DNA from: Anaerolineae bacterium
Lineage (GTDB): Bacteria > Chloroflexota > Anaerolineae > Aggregatilineales > J027
Reading direction: 5' to 3'
DNA: 64,000 bases
Assembly: GCA_008933735.1 (NCBI GenBank)
Contig: WBUL01000001.1
Coordinates: forward strand, 216,057-280,056
The stretch's first letter is position 1. Each line of letters begins with the position of its first letter. Position numbers and translations under genes: made by a program. Shown here one piece after another: positions 33,396-41,984 of the stretch. Under the pieces are notes generated by a model. That model was not told the DNA's origin and did not search any database. It saw only the letters and a program-made list of their open reading frames with translations.

Positions 33396-34715
33396 TCAGG
33401 CCGTTCGGCCTATTATTTTAGCGTGTTTTTCGCCATTGAAAGATTCGCTAATCTTCAAAAGTTGAGCAGTGAGCTTTGCGGTGTCATGCCGCCAGGGATG
33501 TTCGGCCTCCGTCAAATCTGCCAGCACGAAATGATACTGTTCCCATAGGGGATGGCCTTCCGGCGGAAGCATCACGTAATGGGTGGCTTCATTTTTCCGG
33601 TTGGGAAAAACGTTGTTCGCCAAGACCGTGCTGATGACATTTTTGCCGATATGTTTTTCCAGGGCTTCGACATGCTCTGCCACCGTGTAACCCTCAGTTT
33701 CGCCTGGCTGCTGGGCAATGTTGCACACATAGACAATAGTTGCGGATGACGCTTTCAGAGCAGGAACGATCCCCTGCACCAGTAGATTTGGCAAGATGCT
33801 GGTATATAAGCTTCCTGGCCCTATGACAATGAGGTTCGCGCTCAAAATCGCCTGGCGGGCTTCGGGGAGTGCCTGAACATTTTCCGGGTCCAGGAATACA
33901 CGCTCAATTGTGCCACTTATCTCCGGGATGTTCGACTCCCCGATGACCTGGACGAGCTTTCCATCTGCAAGCCGAATATAGGCCCCCAGATTGACATGGT
34001 GCAGCGTGCTGGGAATCACACGCCCTGTAATTGCCAGCACACGTCCCGCTACAGCTACCGCCGTATTCATGTCGCCTGTGATCTCAGTCAGGGCAGTCAG
34101 AAACAGATTGCCGAAACTATGCCCGCCTAATCCGCCTTCCGCAAAGCGATACTGAAACAGACGGGTCATCATATCTTCATCATCGGCCAGGGCCGCTATG
34201 TTGCTGCGTAAATCCCCTGGGGGGGGCACACCCATTTCCCGCCGCAGCCGTCCGGAGCTCCCTCCGTCATCAGCCATTGTGACTACGGCAGTAATATTGT
34301 TAGTGACATGCTTCATCCCTCGCAGCACACTCGGCAGGCCCGTACCTCCGCCAATCGCAACCACACGCAGTCCTTTTTGCAGGCGGTTATGCTGCCTCAC
34401 AATATCTACCCATGAGGTATGACGGCGCTGCGACACCACGACAGGCTGAACAATCGTCGTGTTGAGTTCATAGATGCCGATCACCATTGCACAAAACCCT
34501 ACAATAGCCGCGACCATCACACGCCAATAGGGGGGCAAAAATTCCAGCGTGACGTAGGAAATAGCTGAGGGAATATCCTTATTTTGAAAAAGAATGACAT
34601 ATCCCTGGGCAAACCCGATTCCCAGGATCAGCAAGCCAAAAACCATGAGGAGCAGCCAGCGCTTAACACGCAGTCCTGGTTGCAGCCACTGTTGAACGCT
34701 GCGTAGATTTCTCAT
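33396..34715 (-). CDS. yvcK: YvcK/GlmR-type UDP-sugar-binding regulator with N-terminal membrane helices
   Basis: The 439-residue protein has two N-terminal membrane helices (about 18-40 and 55-78) ahead of a full YvcK domain. The domain has [50 protein letters not shown] and [18 protein letters not shown]. In Bacillus, YvcK (GlmR) binds UDP-GlcNAc and directs carbon toward cell-wall precursors, especially on gluconeogenic carbon. Lying just ahead of gap and pgk fits that link. The membrane-anchored version differs from the soluble Bacillus protein. The start is ATG 34715, with a promoter so close that the mRNA may be leaderless. Confidence 0.92.
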   Translation of the reverse strand: MRNLRSVQQWLQPGLRVKRWLLLMVFGLLILGIGFAQGYVILFQNKDIPSAISYVTLEFLPPYWRVMVAAIVGFCAMVIGIYELNTTIVQPVVVSQRRHTSWVDIVRQHNRLQKGLRVVAIGGGTGLPSVLRGMKHVTNNITAVVTMADDGGSSGRLRREMGVPPPGDLRSNIAALADDEDMMTRLFQYRFAEGGLGGHSFGNLFLTALTEITGDMNTAVAVAGRVLAITGRVIPSTLHHVNLGAYIRLADGKLVQVIGESNIPEISGTIERVFLDPENVQALPEARQAILSANLIVIGPGSLYTSILPNLLVQGIVPALKASSATIVYVCNIAQQPGETEGYTVAEHVEALEKHIGKNVISTVLANNVFPNRKNEATHYVMLPPEGHPLWEQYHFVLADLTEAEHPWRHDTAKLTAQLLKISESFNGEKHAKIIGRTA

Positions 34716-34724
34716 TCCACAGGA

Positions 34725-34753
34725 AGGATAACAACTCGTGTCTAGCCTGACAA
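34725..34753 (-). promoter_or_regulatory. Promoter of yvcK, very close to the start codon
   Basis: On the minus strand TTGTCA (34753-34748) and TATCCT (34730-34725) are 17 bases apart. The -10 box ends nine bases before the yvcK ATG, leaving room for only a few untranslated bases. Confidence 0.55.
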
Positions 34754-34807
34754 TTGGAAAAACTCACTAAGCAGCACGCGATTCGTCATATTGACAGCCA
34801 GGGGGGG

Positions 34808-35398
34808 TTAGTGACTTGCAGGCCGAATTTGAATAGTACCGAAACTTTCCGGGTTTTTACCCTTTTTGTCCTTGTAAAAATCGTGAATGCGCTGCATATC
34901 TGCTTCAATATCACCTGTGGGGAAAAGGTGCGGCCCAATCCCACCAACCTTACGCTCGTAATCAAAAAAACCGAGTAAAATCGGAACCTGGGCTTCCAGC
35001 GCAATGTAATAAAATCCTGTTTTCCAGTAATCCACCCGGCGGCGTGTTCCTTCTGGCGCGATAGCCAACACCAGGGTTTCACGTTCGTTGAAAATATCCA
35101 CCATCTGATGCACCGCGTTTTTGCGCTCGTGGCGGTTGACCGGAATTCCACCCATCTTACGGAACACATAGCCCACAGGCCAGCGAAACAGACTATCCTT
35201 TGCCACAAAATGAAATTTAATGTTGAGGGAATAGGCGATAGCAACCCCGTAGACAAAATCCCAGTTGGAGGTGTGTGGGGCAGCGATAATAACGGACTTG
35301 GGGTACTGGCGTGCATCTCCGACCAGGCGCCAGCCCACCAGCCATAAAAAAGCGCGGCCTGACCAGTGTAAAATCGGGTTGATCTTAGGGGGAGCCAT
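34808..35398 (-). CDS. PlsC-like lysophospholipid acyltransferase
   Basis: A 196-residue acyltransferase, somewhat shorter than typical PlsC. The catalytic H-x4-D motif is APHTSNWDF, followed by the acceptor-binding KMGGIPVNR and a third motif VLAIAPEGTRRRVDYWKTGF with the EGTR block. It transfers an acyl chain to a lysophospholipid in membrane lipid synthesis. The start is read as ATG at 35398; a GTG two codons earlier is also possible. The group with VxRHERKNAVHQM is often annotated as 1-acyl-sn-glycerol-3-phosphate acyltransferase. Transcribed toward yvcK, 92 bases away. Confidence 0.85.
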   Translation of the reverse strand: MAPPKINPILHWSGRAFLWLVGWRLVGDARQYPKSVIIAAPHTSNWDFVYGVAIAYSLNIKFHFVAKDSLFRWPVGYVFRKMGGIPVNRHERKNAVHQMVDIFNERETLVLAIAPEGTRRRVDYWKTGFYYIALEAQVPILLGFFDYERKVGGIGPHLFPTGDIEADMQRIHDFYKDKKGKNPESFGTIQIRPASH

Positions 35399-35452
35399 AT
35401 GCACCTTTCATCTTAAAAAACACCATGATAACCCAAAAGTCACAAATTCCCC

Positions 35453-35480
35453 TTGACACGCCTTTTGAATGGGCTAAAAT
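35453..35480 (+). promoter_or_regulatory. Sigma-70-type promoter of tRNA-Leu
   Basis: Perfect TTGACA (35453-35458) and TAAAAT (35475-35480) are 16 bases apart and 12 bases ahead of the tRNA, the same geometry as the CAT-anticodon tRNA promoter. Confidence 0.85.
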
Positions 35481-35492
35481 GCTCACTAATAA

Positions 35493-35576
35493 GCCGAAGT
35501 GGCGGAAATGGCAGACGCGCTACGTTCAGGGCGTAGTTCCTTCACGGGAGTGTGGGTTCGACTCCCACCTTCGGCA
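35493..35576 (+). tRNA. tRNA-Leu (CAG)
   Basis: Class II tRNA with a long variable arm. Acceptor GCCGAAG/CTTCGGC, anticodon stem CTACG/CGTAG with loop TTCAGGG (anticodon CAG, reads CUG), T-arm GTGGG/CCCAC with TTCGACT, discriminator A at 35576. CCA is not encoded. Confidence 0.95.
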
Positions 35577-35579
35577 CAC

Positions 35580-35607
35580 AAAGACCTGTAGACGGCAGGT
35601 CTTTTTT
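35580..35607 (+). terminator. Intrinsic terminator after tRNA-Leu
   Basis: AAAGACCTG (35580-35588) pairs with CAGGTCTTT (35596-35604) around a 7-base loop and is followed by more T residues. Confidence 0.9.
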
Positions 35608-35734
35608 GTTACCGAAGGAATTTTAGCCTGTGAGAAAGCCGTGCGGTTTGAACGGTAGTGGAGGAAAGCGCCTTTGGTTTTAACCGAGCTGTGCCTTGCA
35701 AACAACTGCGCTAAAATGAGAAGCATTGGTCACG

Positions 35735-36982
35735 GCGTTGGTGGGCACTCCAACGCTCCGACAAGCGAGTGTCAGCACATGAGCGATTCCAGCAAAAGCG
35801 TCAAGGTTTTCAAATACCGCCTGTATCCGAGTAAGGCGCAGGAAAAGAACCTCCTATGGGTGCTGGAGTGTGCTCGCCACCTGTACAACATGGCGCTGGC
35901 GGAGCGGAAGTATGCCTATCAGTTGGAAGGGCGCACGGTGACACTCGCCGACACCGAACAACTGGCGAAACACTACCGCGCCACCTTCCCGTATGCCGAC
36001 CAGATGCACAGCCAGACAGCACAGAGCGTGGTCAAACAGGTGGATGAAGCATACCAGTCCTTCTTTCGTCGTCTGAAAACTGGTGAAAAGTCAGGTTATC
36101 CTCGCTTCAAGTCGCGCAACCGTTTTCACAGTTTCGAGTTCAAGCAGTTCGGAAAAAGTGGAGCGTTCCTGGACGGTAAGCGGCTGAAGCTGTACGGCAT
36201 CGGGCGGGTTCCGGTGCGCTGGCATCGTCCGCTGCAAGGCACGATCAAAACCGTTCGTATCATGCATAGTGCCGGCAAGTGGTACGCCTGCTTCACCTGT
36301 GAAGTGCCTACGCCTGAGCCACTGCCGAAAATGGGGCGTGTCGTTGGGGTCGATGTGGGGATTGCGGCACTCCTCACCACCAGCGATGGGGAGAAGGTGG
36401 AAAACCCACGCTGGTATCGAGAAGCACAAGCGGCACTCAGACGCAGACAGCGCAAGCTGGCAAGAGCCAGGCGCGGCAGCCAGAACCGCCGGAAACGTTT
36501 GTTGGAAGTCCAACGCCAGCATGAACACATTGCCAATCAGCGTCGTGACTATCTCAACAAGCTGGTCTACGCGCTGACGCTGCACTACGACGGCATTGCC
36601 ATCGAGAACCTGGCTATTCGCAACCTGGTACGCAACCATCACCTCAGCAAGCGCATTCTGGATGCGGGATGGGGGTACTTCAAAGCACGACTCACGCACA
36701 AGGCTGCAAGTGCCGGGCGTGAGGTCGCCCTGGTAGACCCTGCCTCTACCTCCAAAACCTGCTCCAACTGCGGTGCCCTGTTTCAGGATTTCGACCTTTC
36801 GACCCGTTGGGTCACCTGTGCGTGTGGGCTGTCGCTCGATAGAGACCACAACGCCGCCATTGCAATATTAGATCGAGCCGGATGGGTCACATCCGTGTCG
36901 CATAACGTAGCGCCTCTGCTGTTTTCCCACCGGGGGAACGGTAAGCGCAGGCGTGCGGCAGAAGCTGCACGGCTTTAGCCGT
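35735..36982 (+). mobile_element. Solitary IS605/IS1341-type tnpB element (edges approximate)
   Basis: The element holds only tnpB; no tnpA (Y1 transposase) is nearby, so it may be mobilised in trans or be a domesticated remnant. A left-end hairpin GCGTTGG/CCAACGC (35735-35756, loop of 8) lies ahead of the gene. A right-end hairpin ACGGCTTTAGCCGT (36969-36982) overlaps the tnpB stop and has the typical GGCTTTAGCC core of IS605-family right ends, where the omega RNA scaffold ends and the guide begins. The true left boundary may lie further up, in 35608-35734. Confidence 0.75.
35779..36978 (+). CDS. tnpB: RNA-guided nuclease TnpB (IS605 OrfB family)
   Basis: The 399-residue protein is full length for TnpB. 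RuvC catalytic residues appear intact: Asp about 192 in VGVDVGIAALL, Glu about 276 in IAIENLAIRNLV and the last Asp at about 356 in LDRDHNAAIAIL, close to ISDra2 TnpB positions (191, 278, 361). The zinc site is CSNCG then CACG. The N-terminus FKYRLYPSKAQEKNL matches the family. TnpB uses a guide RNA transcribed from the element's own 3' end to cut DNA matching the flank. The start at 35779 is chosen because family similarity begins there. It sits between tRNA-Leu and the ftsB-like gene. Confidence 0.93.
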   Translation: MSDSSKSVKVFKYRLYPSKAQEKNLLWVLECARHLYNMALAERKYAYQLEGRTVTLADTEQLAKHYRATFPYADQMHSQTAQSVVKQVDEAYQSFFRRLKTGEKSGYPRFKSRNRFHSFEFKQFGKSGAFLDGKRLKLYGIGRVPVRWHRPLQGTIKTVRIMHSAGKWYACFTCEVPTPEPLPKMGRVVGVDVGIAALLTTSDGEKVENPRWYREAQAALRRRQRKLARARRGSQNRRKRLLEVQRQHEHIANQRRDYLNKLVYALTLHYDGIAIENLAIRNLVRNHHLSKRILDAGWGYFKARLTHKAASAGREVALVDPASTSKTCSNCGALFQDFDLSTRWVTCACGLSLDRDHNAAIAILDRAGWVTSVSHNVAPLLFSHRGNGKRRRAAEAARL

Positions 36983-36998
36983 CGCAGAGTGTTCACTA

Positions 36999-37004
36999 TA
37001 GAAT
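36999..37004 (+). promoter_or_regulatory. Possible -10 element of a leaderless ftsB-like transcript
   Basis: TAGAAT is exactly seven bases ahead of ATG 37012 and no ribosome site is present. The right-end hairpin of the tnpB element stops 16 bases upstream, so any -35 box would fall inside the element. Confidence 0.4.
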
Positions 37005-37011
37005 AGCATCT

Positions 37012-37440
37012 ATGGAAGAACGCACGGAACGTCCTCGCAAGCAGCAGATTTCGGGCATCCAGATTGTATTTGCCTCGATTCTATCGATTGGTCTGCTGTT
37101 AACCATTAACTTTAGCGCCCGCATCCGGCGGGGTCAGCAAATTGAGGAAGTTCGTGCTCGCATTGAGGCCACCATCAATGTGCTTTCCACGGAACAGGCC
37201 GACTTAATTTCCGAACGCGATTATGCCTCCAGCGACGCGGCAGTCATTGAATGGGCACACCGCGAGGGCAAATTGATCCGCGAGGGCGAGGTGCTGGTAA
37301 TCCCCGTGCAGCCCGCTAACGCACAGATTACCACCCCTACCCCTGCTGCCACACCCATTCCCCTTGCCACTCCCACCGAACCTCCGACCTGGCATTTATG
37401 GTGGAAGCTGTTCTTTGATGGCCCGCCGCCGGGCAGTTAG
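37012..37440 (+). CDS. FtsB/DivIC-like septum formation protein
   Basis: The 142-residue protein has a short cytoplasmic N-terminus, one membrane helix (about residues 15-37), then a coiled coil (about 40-70) and the family ending VIEWAHREGKLIREGEVLVIPV, matching the W-A-R-x-x-x-x-x-x-P-G-E pattern of septum formation initiator proteins. These join FtsL and FtsQ-type partners in the divisome. The C-terminal tail is rich in Thr and Pro, as is common in Chloroflexota. There is no Shine-Dalgarno site; see the -10 element at 36999. Confidence 0.75.
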   Translation: MEERTERPRKQQISGIQIVFASILSIGLLLTINFSARIRRGQQIEEVRARIEATINVLSTEQADLISERDYASSDAAVIEWAHREGKLIREGEVLVIPVQPANAQITTPTPAATPIPLATPTEPPTWHLWWKLFFDGPPPGS

Positions 37441-37536
37441 ATTGGACCTGCCTGTTCGCTTTTTCGTACACGGCTTCTGGACGCTCGCTAGCACAACGGT
37501 TCTGATTCCCGTAAAATCGAAGGAAAAATTCTGTTG

Positions 37537-40209
37537 ATGGGAATAAAACGTATGCGTTGGATGCTGATAGGTGTGGTAGGGCTGCTGGCGGCGTCCGCCG
37601 CCGCGCAAGAGCCGCCGCGCCCAATTAACTACGGGCAGACTGTCGAAGGTGAATTGAACGATGTACAGCAGGCGCAGCAGTTTCTGTTTGACGGTCAAAG
37701 CGGCGACGAAATCACGATTTTGATGGCAACTACCAGCGGCGATCTGAATCCATTTTTAACGCTGGCGACCTTTGACGGTGATGTACTGGCAACCGATGAC
37801 GATACAGGCGGCGCGGGCGATGCGCTGATCGAAATTACGCTGGGGACAAACGGGACGTATGTGATCACCGCCTCACGTTCGCGGGCCTCCGGGACAGGCG
37901 GCTCCGGCACTTACAGCCTGACACTTTCCACAGGCGAATCCGCCGGGGAGACACCCATTCCAGCACTGGATGTCGGGGCACGCTTGCAGCCGATTGTACG
38001 GGGTGAACCCGTGCGCGGCGCATTAACCCGCGAAGCGGCGTTTGTGCTGTACTGGTTTGAGGGCCGCAGTGGGCAAAGTATTACGATTACGCCAGATTCA
38101 GGAACACAGCTTCAACCCCTGCTGGTTCTGTACGATGCCAGCTTCCGTGAGATTTTCCGAACTGTATCGGGTAATACGCTGTCAGCCAACCTGCCCAATG
38201 ACGGTGTATATTTTCTGTCAGTGGCGCTGCCGGATGCAACCAGTTTAGGGGGTAACTATGCCCTGACCATGACCAGCGTTGGCACCGCCAGCCAACCACG
38301 TGATGTTCAGCCAGGGCAAAATACCATCACCTATGGCGAAAGCGTGCGCGGCGTAATTAATGCAACCGCGCCGTCCTACAGCTTTCAGTTTCGCGGATCA
38401 GCAGGCGACAGCGTCATCATCACCATGTCACGCGCAGGTGGTGATTTGGACAGTTATCTTTACCTGCTGGATACTGCCGGTATTACCATTGCTGAGGATG
38501 ACAGCAGCGGTGGCATCAACGGTGATGCGCGAGTTGCAGTATCGCTGCCTGCTGATGGCACCTATAATGTTTTAGCCACCCGGCGCGGTCAGGATGCGGG
38601 AACTACTGCCGGTACATTTTTGCTGGAACTGCAATCGGATGCGGAACCTGTATCTGTCGCCACCACGTCGCCGGATGTACCACCCAATCTGGCGGGCTTC
38701 CCCGAAATTACGTATGGGGAAACAGTACAGGGTGAGATTTCCAACCAGTCGGTGCTGAATGTCTATATTTTCAAGGGGGAAGCGGAAGACGAGATTTCCG
38801 TCACGCTGGAAAGCCCTGATGGCGGCCTTGACCCGTATCTGTTTTTGCTGGATGCCAATCAAGTTCCTATCGCCGAAAACGACGACATTATTGATGGGCA
38901 AAATCGCAATTCGCAAATCGAATTCGTGGTTCCGGAATCGGGGTATTACGTCATTGTGGCAACACGCTTTGAGCAGGATGCGGGTACAACCGCCGGGCCC
39001 TTTGCCCTCACGTTACGTCGGGCAGGTGATCCGGTGTCGCCGGAGACCGCCAACAGCGGTTCATTTGTGCAGCGCTTAGGGGCACAGCGCATCAACGCAG
39101 GGGACACACCAGACGGCGCTTTCCAGCCGCTTCAATTTACCAAAGTCTATACATTCCCGGCATCTGCGGGTACGGTGATTGATTTTTCTGTCACGACAGA
39201 CGACAACTCCGCCACCACCGTGATTTTGACCAATGACCGGATGCAGCCTATCGCTAGCGCTGACAGCGGCACCCTGCTTGGAGTATCCGTACCATCGACA
39301 GGAAACTATTTGATTTTTATCGCGCCTGCAAGGGGGCCTGCCGTTCCCACCAATGTTGGCTATATCCTGGCTTTTAACGCAACGGGCAATGAATTTGCGG
39401 TCGAAGAAGAAGCGACGGCGGAAGCCACCGCCGAGGCGACAGAAGAAGCGGTGGTTGAAGAAGCAACGCCTACGCAAATTCCGCTTGAGCTGATGACCTA
39501 CGGTGATACAGTAACAGGCACCCTTGATGAGGAGGTGACCAGCCTGCGCTATCTGTTTACGGGTAACGAGGGCGATATTGTCCGCATCCAGATGAGTGCT
39601 GCCTCCGGCAACCTGGATACGCTGATCGAACTGCTGGATGAGAATGAACGGTTGATCAACGCCAATGATGACATCGTGCAGGGGGTGAATCGTAATTCGT
39701 CGCTGCAAGTCACATTGCCATCAGACGGACAGTATATCATCCGGGCGACCCGCTTTGAGCCGACCGATGGCACGCCGCCTACAGCCGGTGATTTTACCCT
39801 CTCGCTGACCTATGTTGACCCGGCAGCGGCAGGTGTGAGTCCGGTAGCGCTGCCCATTAGTCCTGGCGAAACGGTTGTCAACACGATTACGGATGAGCAG
39901 TACCTCCTGTTCTATACCTTCAACGGAAAATCCGGGGATACTGTTACGATTGAAGTTAATACCCAGAGCGGCGACCTGGACGCAGTTTTGTATCTTTATG
40001 CTTATACCAGCTCCGGCGACCCGATTGAAATTGCCCGCAATGACGATGATCCGCGCGGCAACACCTTCGACCCACTGATTCAGAATCAGGTGCTGCCGCG
40101 TACAGGTTCATATTTGATTGCGGTGGGGCGCTTCCCGGATTCGACCAGCACAGGGAATTTCACCATGTCCCTGACCATCCAGCCTGCCGGTATGGATTCA
40201 GACGGATAA
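37537..40209 (+). CDS. Secreted protein with about seven PPC-type repeats
   Basis: The 890-residue protein has a signal peptide (about 1-25, ending ASAAAQE) and then beta-rich repeats of about 105 residues. Each has the PPC (bacterial pre-peptidase C-terminal) pattern: ITYGETVxGxI, YxFxGxxGDxVxIxM, LDPYLxLLD, NDD, a variable loop, then LPxxGxYxIxATR and GTTxGxFxLxL. I count seven at roughly residues 27-133, 148-250, 262-368, 387-495, 511-614, 645-755 and 765-885; the second and fifth are weak. A Glu/Ala/Thr linker lies before the sixth. No protease domain is attached. Likely a cell-surface protein, perhaps binding polysaccharide or protein. Confidence 0.8.
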   Translation: MGIKRMRWMLIGVVGLLAASAAAQEPPRPINYGQTVEGELNDVQQAQQFLFDGQSGDEITILMATTSGDLNPFLTLATFDGDVLATDDDTGGAGDALIEITLGTNGTYVITASRSRASGTGGSGTYSLTLSTGESAGETPIPALDVGARLQPIVRGEPVRGALTREAAFVLYWFEGRSGQSITITPDSGTQLQPLLVLYDASFREIFRTVSGNTLSANLPNDGVYFLSVALPDATSLGGNYALTMTSVGTASQPRDVQPGQNTITYGESVRGVINATAPSYSFQFRGSAGDSVIITMSRAGGDLDSYLYLLDTAGITIAEDDSSGGINGDARVAVSLPADGTYNVLATRRGQDAGTTAGTFLLELQSDAEPVSVATTSPDVPPNLAGFPEITYGETVQGEISNQSVLNVYIFKGEAEDEISVTLESPDGGLDPYLFLLDANQVPIAENDDIIDGQNRNSQIEFVVPESGYYVIVATRFEQDAGTTAGPFALTLRRAGDPVSPETANSGSFVQRLGAQRINAGDTPDGAFQPLQFTKVYTFPASAGTVIDFSVTTDDNSATTVILTNDRMQPIASADSGTLLGVSVPSTGNYLIFIAPARGPAVPTNVGYILAFNATGNEFAVEEEATAEATAEATEEAVVEEATPTQIPLELMTYGDTVTGTLDEEVTSLRYLFTGNEGDIVRIQMSAASGNLDTLIELLDENERLINANDDIVQGVNRNSSLQVTLPSDGQYIIRATRFEPTDGTPPTAGDFTLSLTYVDPAAAGVSPVALPISPGETVVNTITDEQYLLFYTFNGKSGDTVTIEVNTQSGDLDAVLYLYAYTSSGDPIEIARNDDDPRGNTFDPLIQNQVLPRTGSYLIAVGRFPDSTSTGNFTMSLTIQPAGMDSDG

Positions 40210-40214
40210 AACGA

Positions 40215-41657
40215 ATGTTCAAATGGTCGTTTTTGCTGGTTTTTGCCCTGGGGGTTTACCTGGCAGCAGCACAGGACTATACCCCCATAGCCTACAACCA
40301 GACTGTGTCCGGATTTCTGTCTGATGACGATTTTCGCCAACTGTTTGTGTTTGATGGCCGGCAGGGTGAAATTATCACGATTCGGATGAATACCGTTGAA
40401 GGTGATTTAGACCCGTATCTGGTGCTGGTGGATCAAACTGGACGTGGTATCGCCTTCAGCGACGACGAGGGGGAACAGAATGCTGCTCTGATCGACAGTT
40501 TTGAACTGCCTGCCAGCGGGCAGTATTTTATTGTCGCCACCCGATTTGGACATGAACACGGCAGCACATCAGGCACCTACGAACTCAACTTGACCCGTCA
40601 GGGGGTTAACATCCCCAGTGGAGCATCCCTGCAATATGGCGATGTGGTCATTGGCGAAATTACCCCCCAGCAGTCGCAGGTGGTCTATTATTTTTCCGGG
40701 CGGCGGGGCGAGGTGGTCAACCTCCAGATGCGCCGCACATCGGGCGATTTAGATGCGTTTATCGACATTGCTAATCAGCGGGGACAAATTTTGCGCTCCG
40801 GGGATGATGACCCACGTCAGGTAGGTTCACTCAATGCGGCGGTTCTGAACTTCACCCTGCCGGAAAACGGGTTTTATATTGTGGTAGCGACCCGCTATGG
40901 ACGCGAGTCCGGGACAACGGTGGGCAGCTACATGCTGTCCCTGGACATCATCCCGGAAGAAGCACGAGGATTAGCCGCCTATGATGCCATTCTGCTGGAT
41001 TACGGAAGCACCTCCGCCAGCACGATCAGCGCTGAAGTACCACAGCGTTTTTATTTTTTCGAGGGTCAGCGCGGTGATGTGATTACTGTGGTCATGAGCC
41101 GTACCCAGGGCAATTTAAATGCGCTGCTCATCCTGCTGGATGACCAGCTAAGTGAGGTTTTTACCGCCGAATACAATACGAATTCCCGCAGTGCCGAAAT
41201 CCTCAACTACACCCTGCCTAAAGGGGGAACGTATTATCTGATGGCAACACGTGCTGAGTTCAGCGAAGGACAAACTGAAGGCGATTTTGAATTATCGCTC
41301 ACAGGGAGGCGTGGTATTGACGGCAGTAAAATGCTGGAAGTGTTTTATGGCACAGAAATGCGTGGGGTGATCGACTCTAACATTCCTTATGAAAGTTTTC
41401 TCTTTTACGGAGAACAGGGCGACGTGGTCACCATCACGATGGAACGCACGACGGGTGACCTGGATTCGCTGCTGACACTTTACCAGGGCAGCAAGCAAAT
41501 CGCTTTTGATGACGACAGCGGCGGGTCACAAAATGCCGCGATTCAAAACTTCACCCTGCCCCAGGACGGGGTATACCGGATTGAGGCCTCTCGTTTTGAA
41601 CGCGAATCAGGGACGACAAGCGGCACTTACATCTTGTTAATTGTGAAAGAAAGATAG
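40215..41657 (+). CDS. Secreted protein with four PPC-type repeats
   Basis: The 480-residue protein follows the previous gene by five bases and is built the same way: a signal peptide (about 1-20, FALGVYLAAAQ) and four PPC-like repeats of about 110 residues, each with (I/V)xYGxxVxGxI, FxGxxGDxVTIxM, GDLDxxLxL and LPxxGxYxIxATRxxxxSGTTxGxYxLxL. All four are well preserved. No LPxTG sorting signal or catalytic domain is seen. The pair arose by duplication and may form a two-part surface layer or adhesin. Ends close to the convergent gene at 41684. Confidence 0.8.
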   Translation: MFKWSFLLVFALGVYLAAAQDYTPIAYNQTVSGFLSDDDFRQLFVFDGRQGEIITIRMNTVEGDLDPYLVLVDQTGRGIAFSDDEGEQNAALIDSFELPASGQYFIVATRFGHEHGSTSGTYELNLTRQGVNIPSGASLQYGDVVIGEITPQQSQVVYYFSGRRGEVVNLQMRRTSGDLDAFIDIANQRGQILRSGDDDPRQVGSLNAAVLNFTLPENGFYIVVATRYGRESGTTVGSYMLSLDIIPEEARGLAAYDAILLDYGSTSASTISAEVPQRFYFFEGQRGDVITVVMSRTQGNLNALLILLDDQLSEVFTAEYNTNSRSAEILNYTLPKGGTYYLMATRAEFSEGQTEGDFELSLTGRRGIDGSKMLEVFYGTEMRGVIDSNIPYESFLFYGEQGDVVTITMERTTGDLDSLLTLYQGSKQIAFDDDSGGSQNAAIQNFTLPQDGVYRIEASRFERESGTTSGTYILLIVKER

Positions 41658-41683
41658 GGCGGGTCCCAGACCGCGCCCCTGGC

Positions 41684-41968
41684 TTATACAAAAATCAGCG
41701 CTGCAACCACAAGCGCGACAAACAAAAAGGCTACCAGCAGCGCCATATTCCGCAGGTCAATCATCACATAAGCATATTCGTGTTTGAGATCGTCAAGCGA
41801 AACCGTCGTTTTGGTTCTAATAGCCGGTTTGGGTGCATCGACTTTACGTTCGACAGCAGGCGAAGGGGCAGTCCCCGCACTGCCGTTGCTGGTGCCGCCA
41901 TAGAGTTCGGCCCGTGCACGCTCTAAAGTAGCTTCTGAAATATTGGGACGACGCCGTTTTTTCGCCAT
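41684..41968 (-). CDS. Small membrane protein of unknown function
   Basis: The 94-residue protein starts with a basic segment MAKKRRRPNISEATLERARAE, then a Gly/Ser/Pro-rich region, then DDLKHEYAYVMIDLRNMALLV leading into one C-terminal membrane helix (about 73-94). It looks like a tail-anchored protein. AAAGGAAG lies ahead of ATG. It follows the sortase gene by 16 bases and is likely in the same operon (methyltransferase, sortase, this gene). I do not recognise the family, though such KKRRRP-start small proteins are frequent in this phylum. Confidence 0.7.
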   Translation of the reverse strand: MAKKRRRPNISEATLERARAELYGGTSNGSAGTAPSPAVERKVDAPKPAIRTKTTVSLDDLKHEYAYVMIDLRNMALLVAFLFVALVVAALIFV

Positions 41969-41984
41969 CGGGCGAGACTTCCTT

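Noticed and set aside
36091..36849. A 252-codon minus-strand frame opposite tnpB
   Set aside because: The plus-strand TnpB has all catalytic motifs; the opposite frame shows no protein-like features.
41658..41680. GC-rich imperfect stem between the convergent PPC and small membrane genes
   Set aside because: The stem needs a bulge and has no T-run on either strand, so I do not list it as a terminator.
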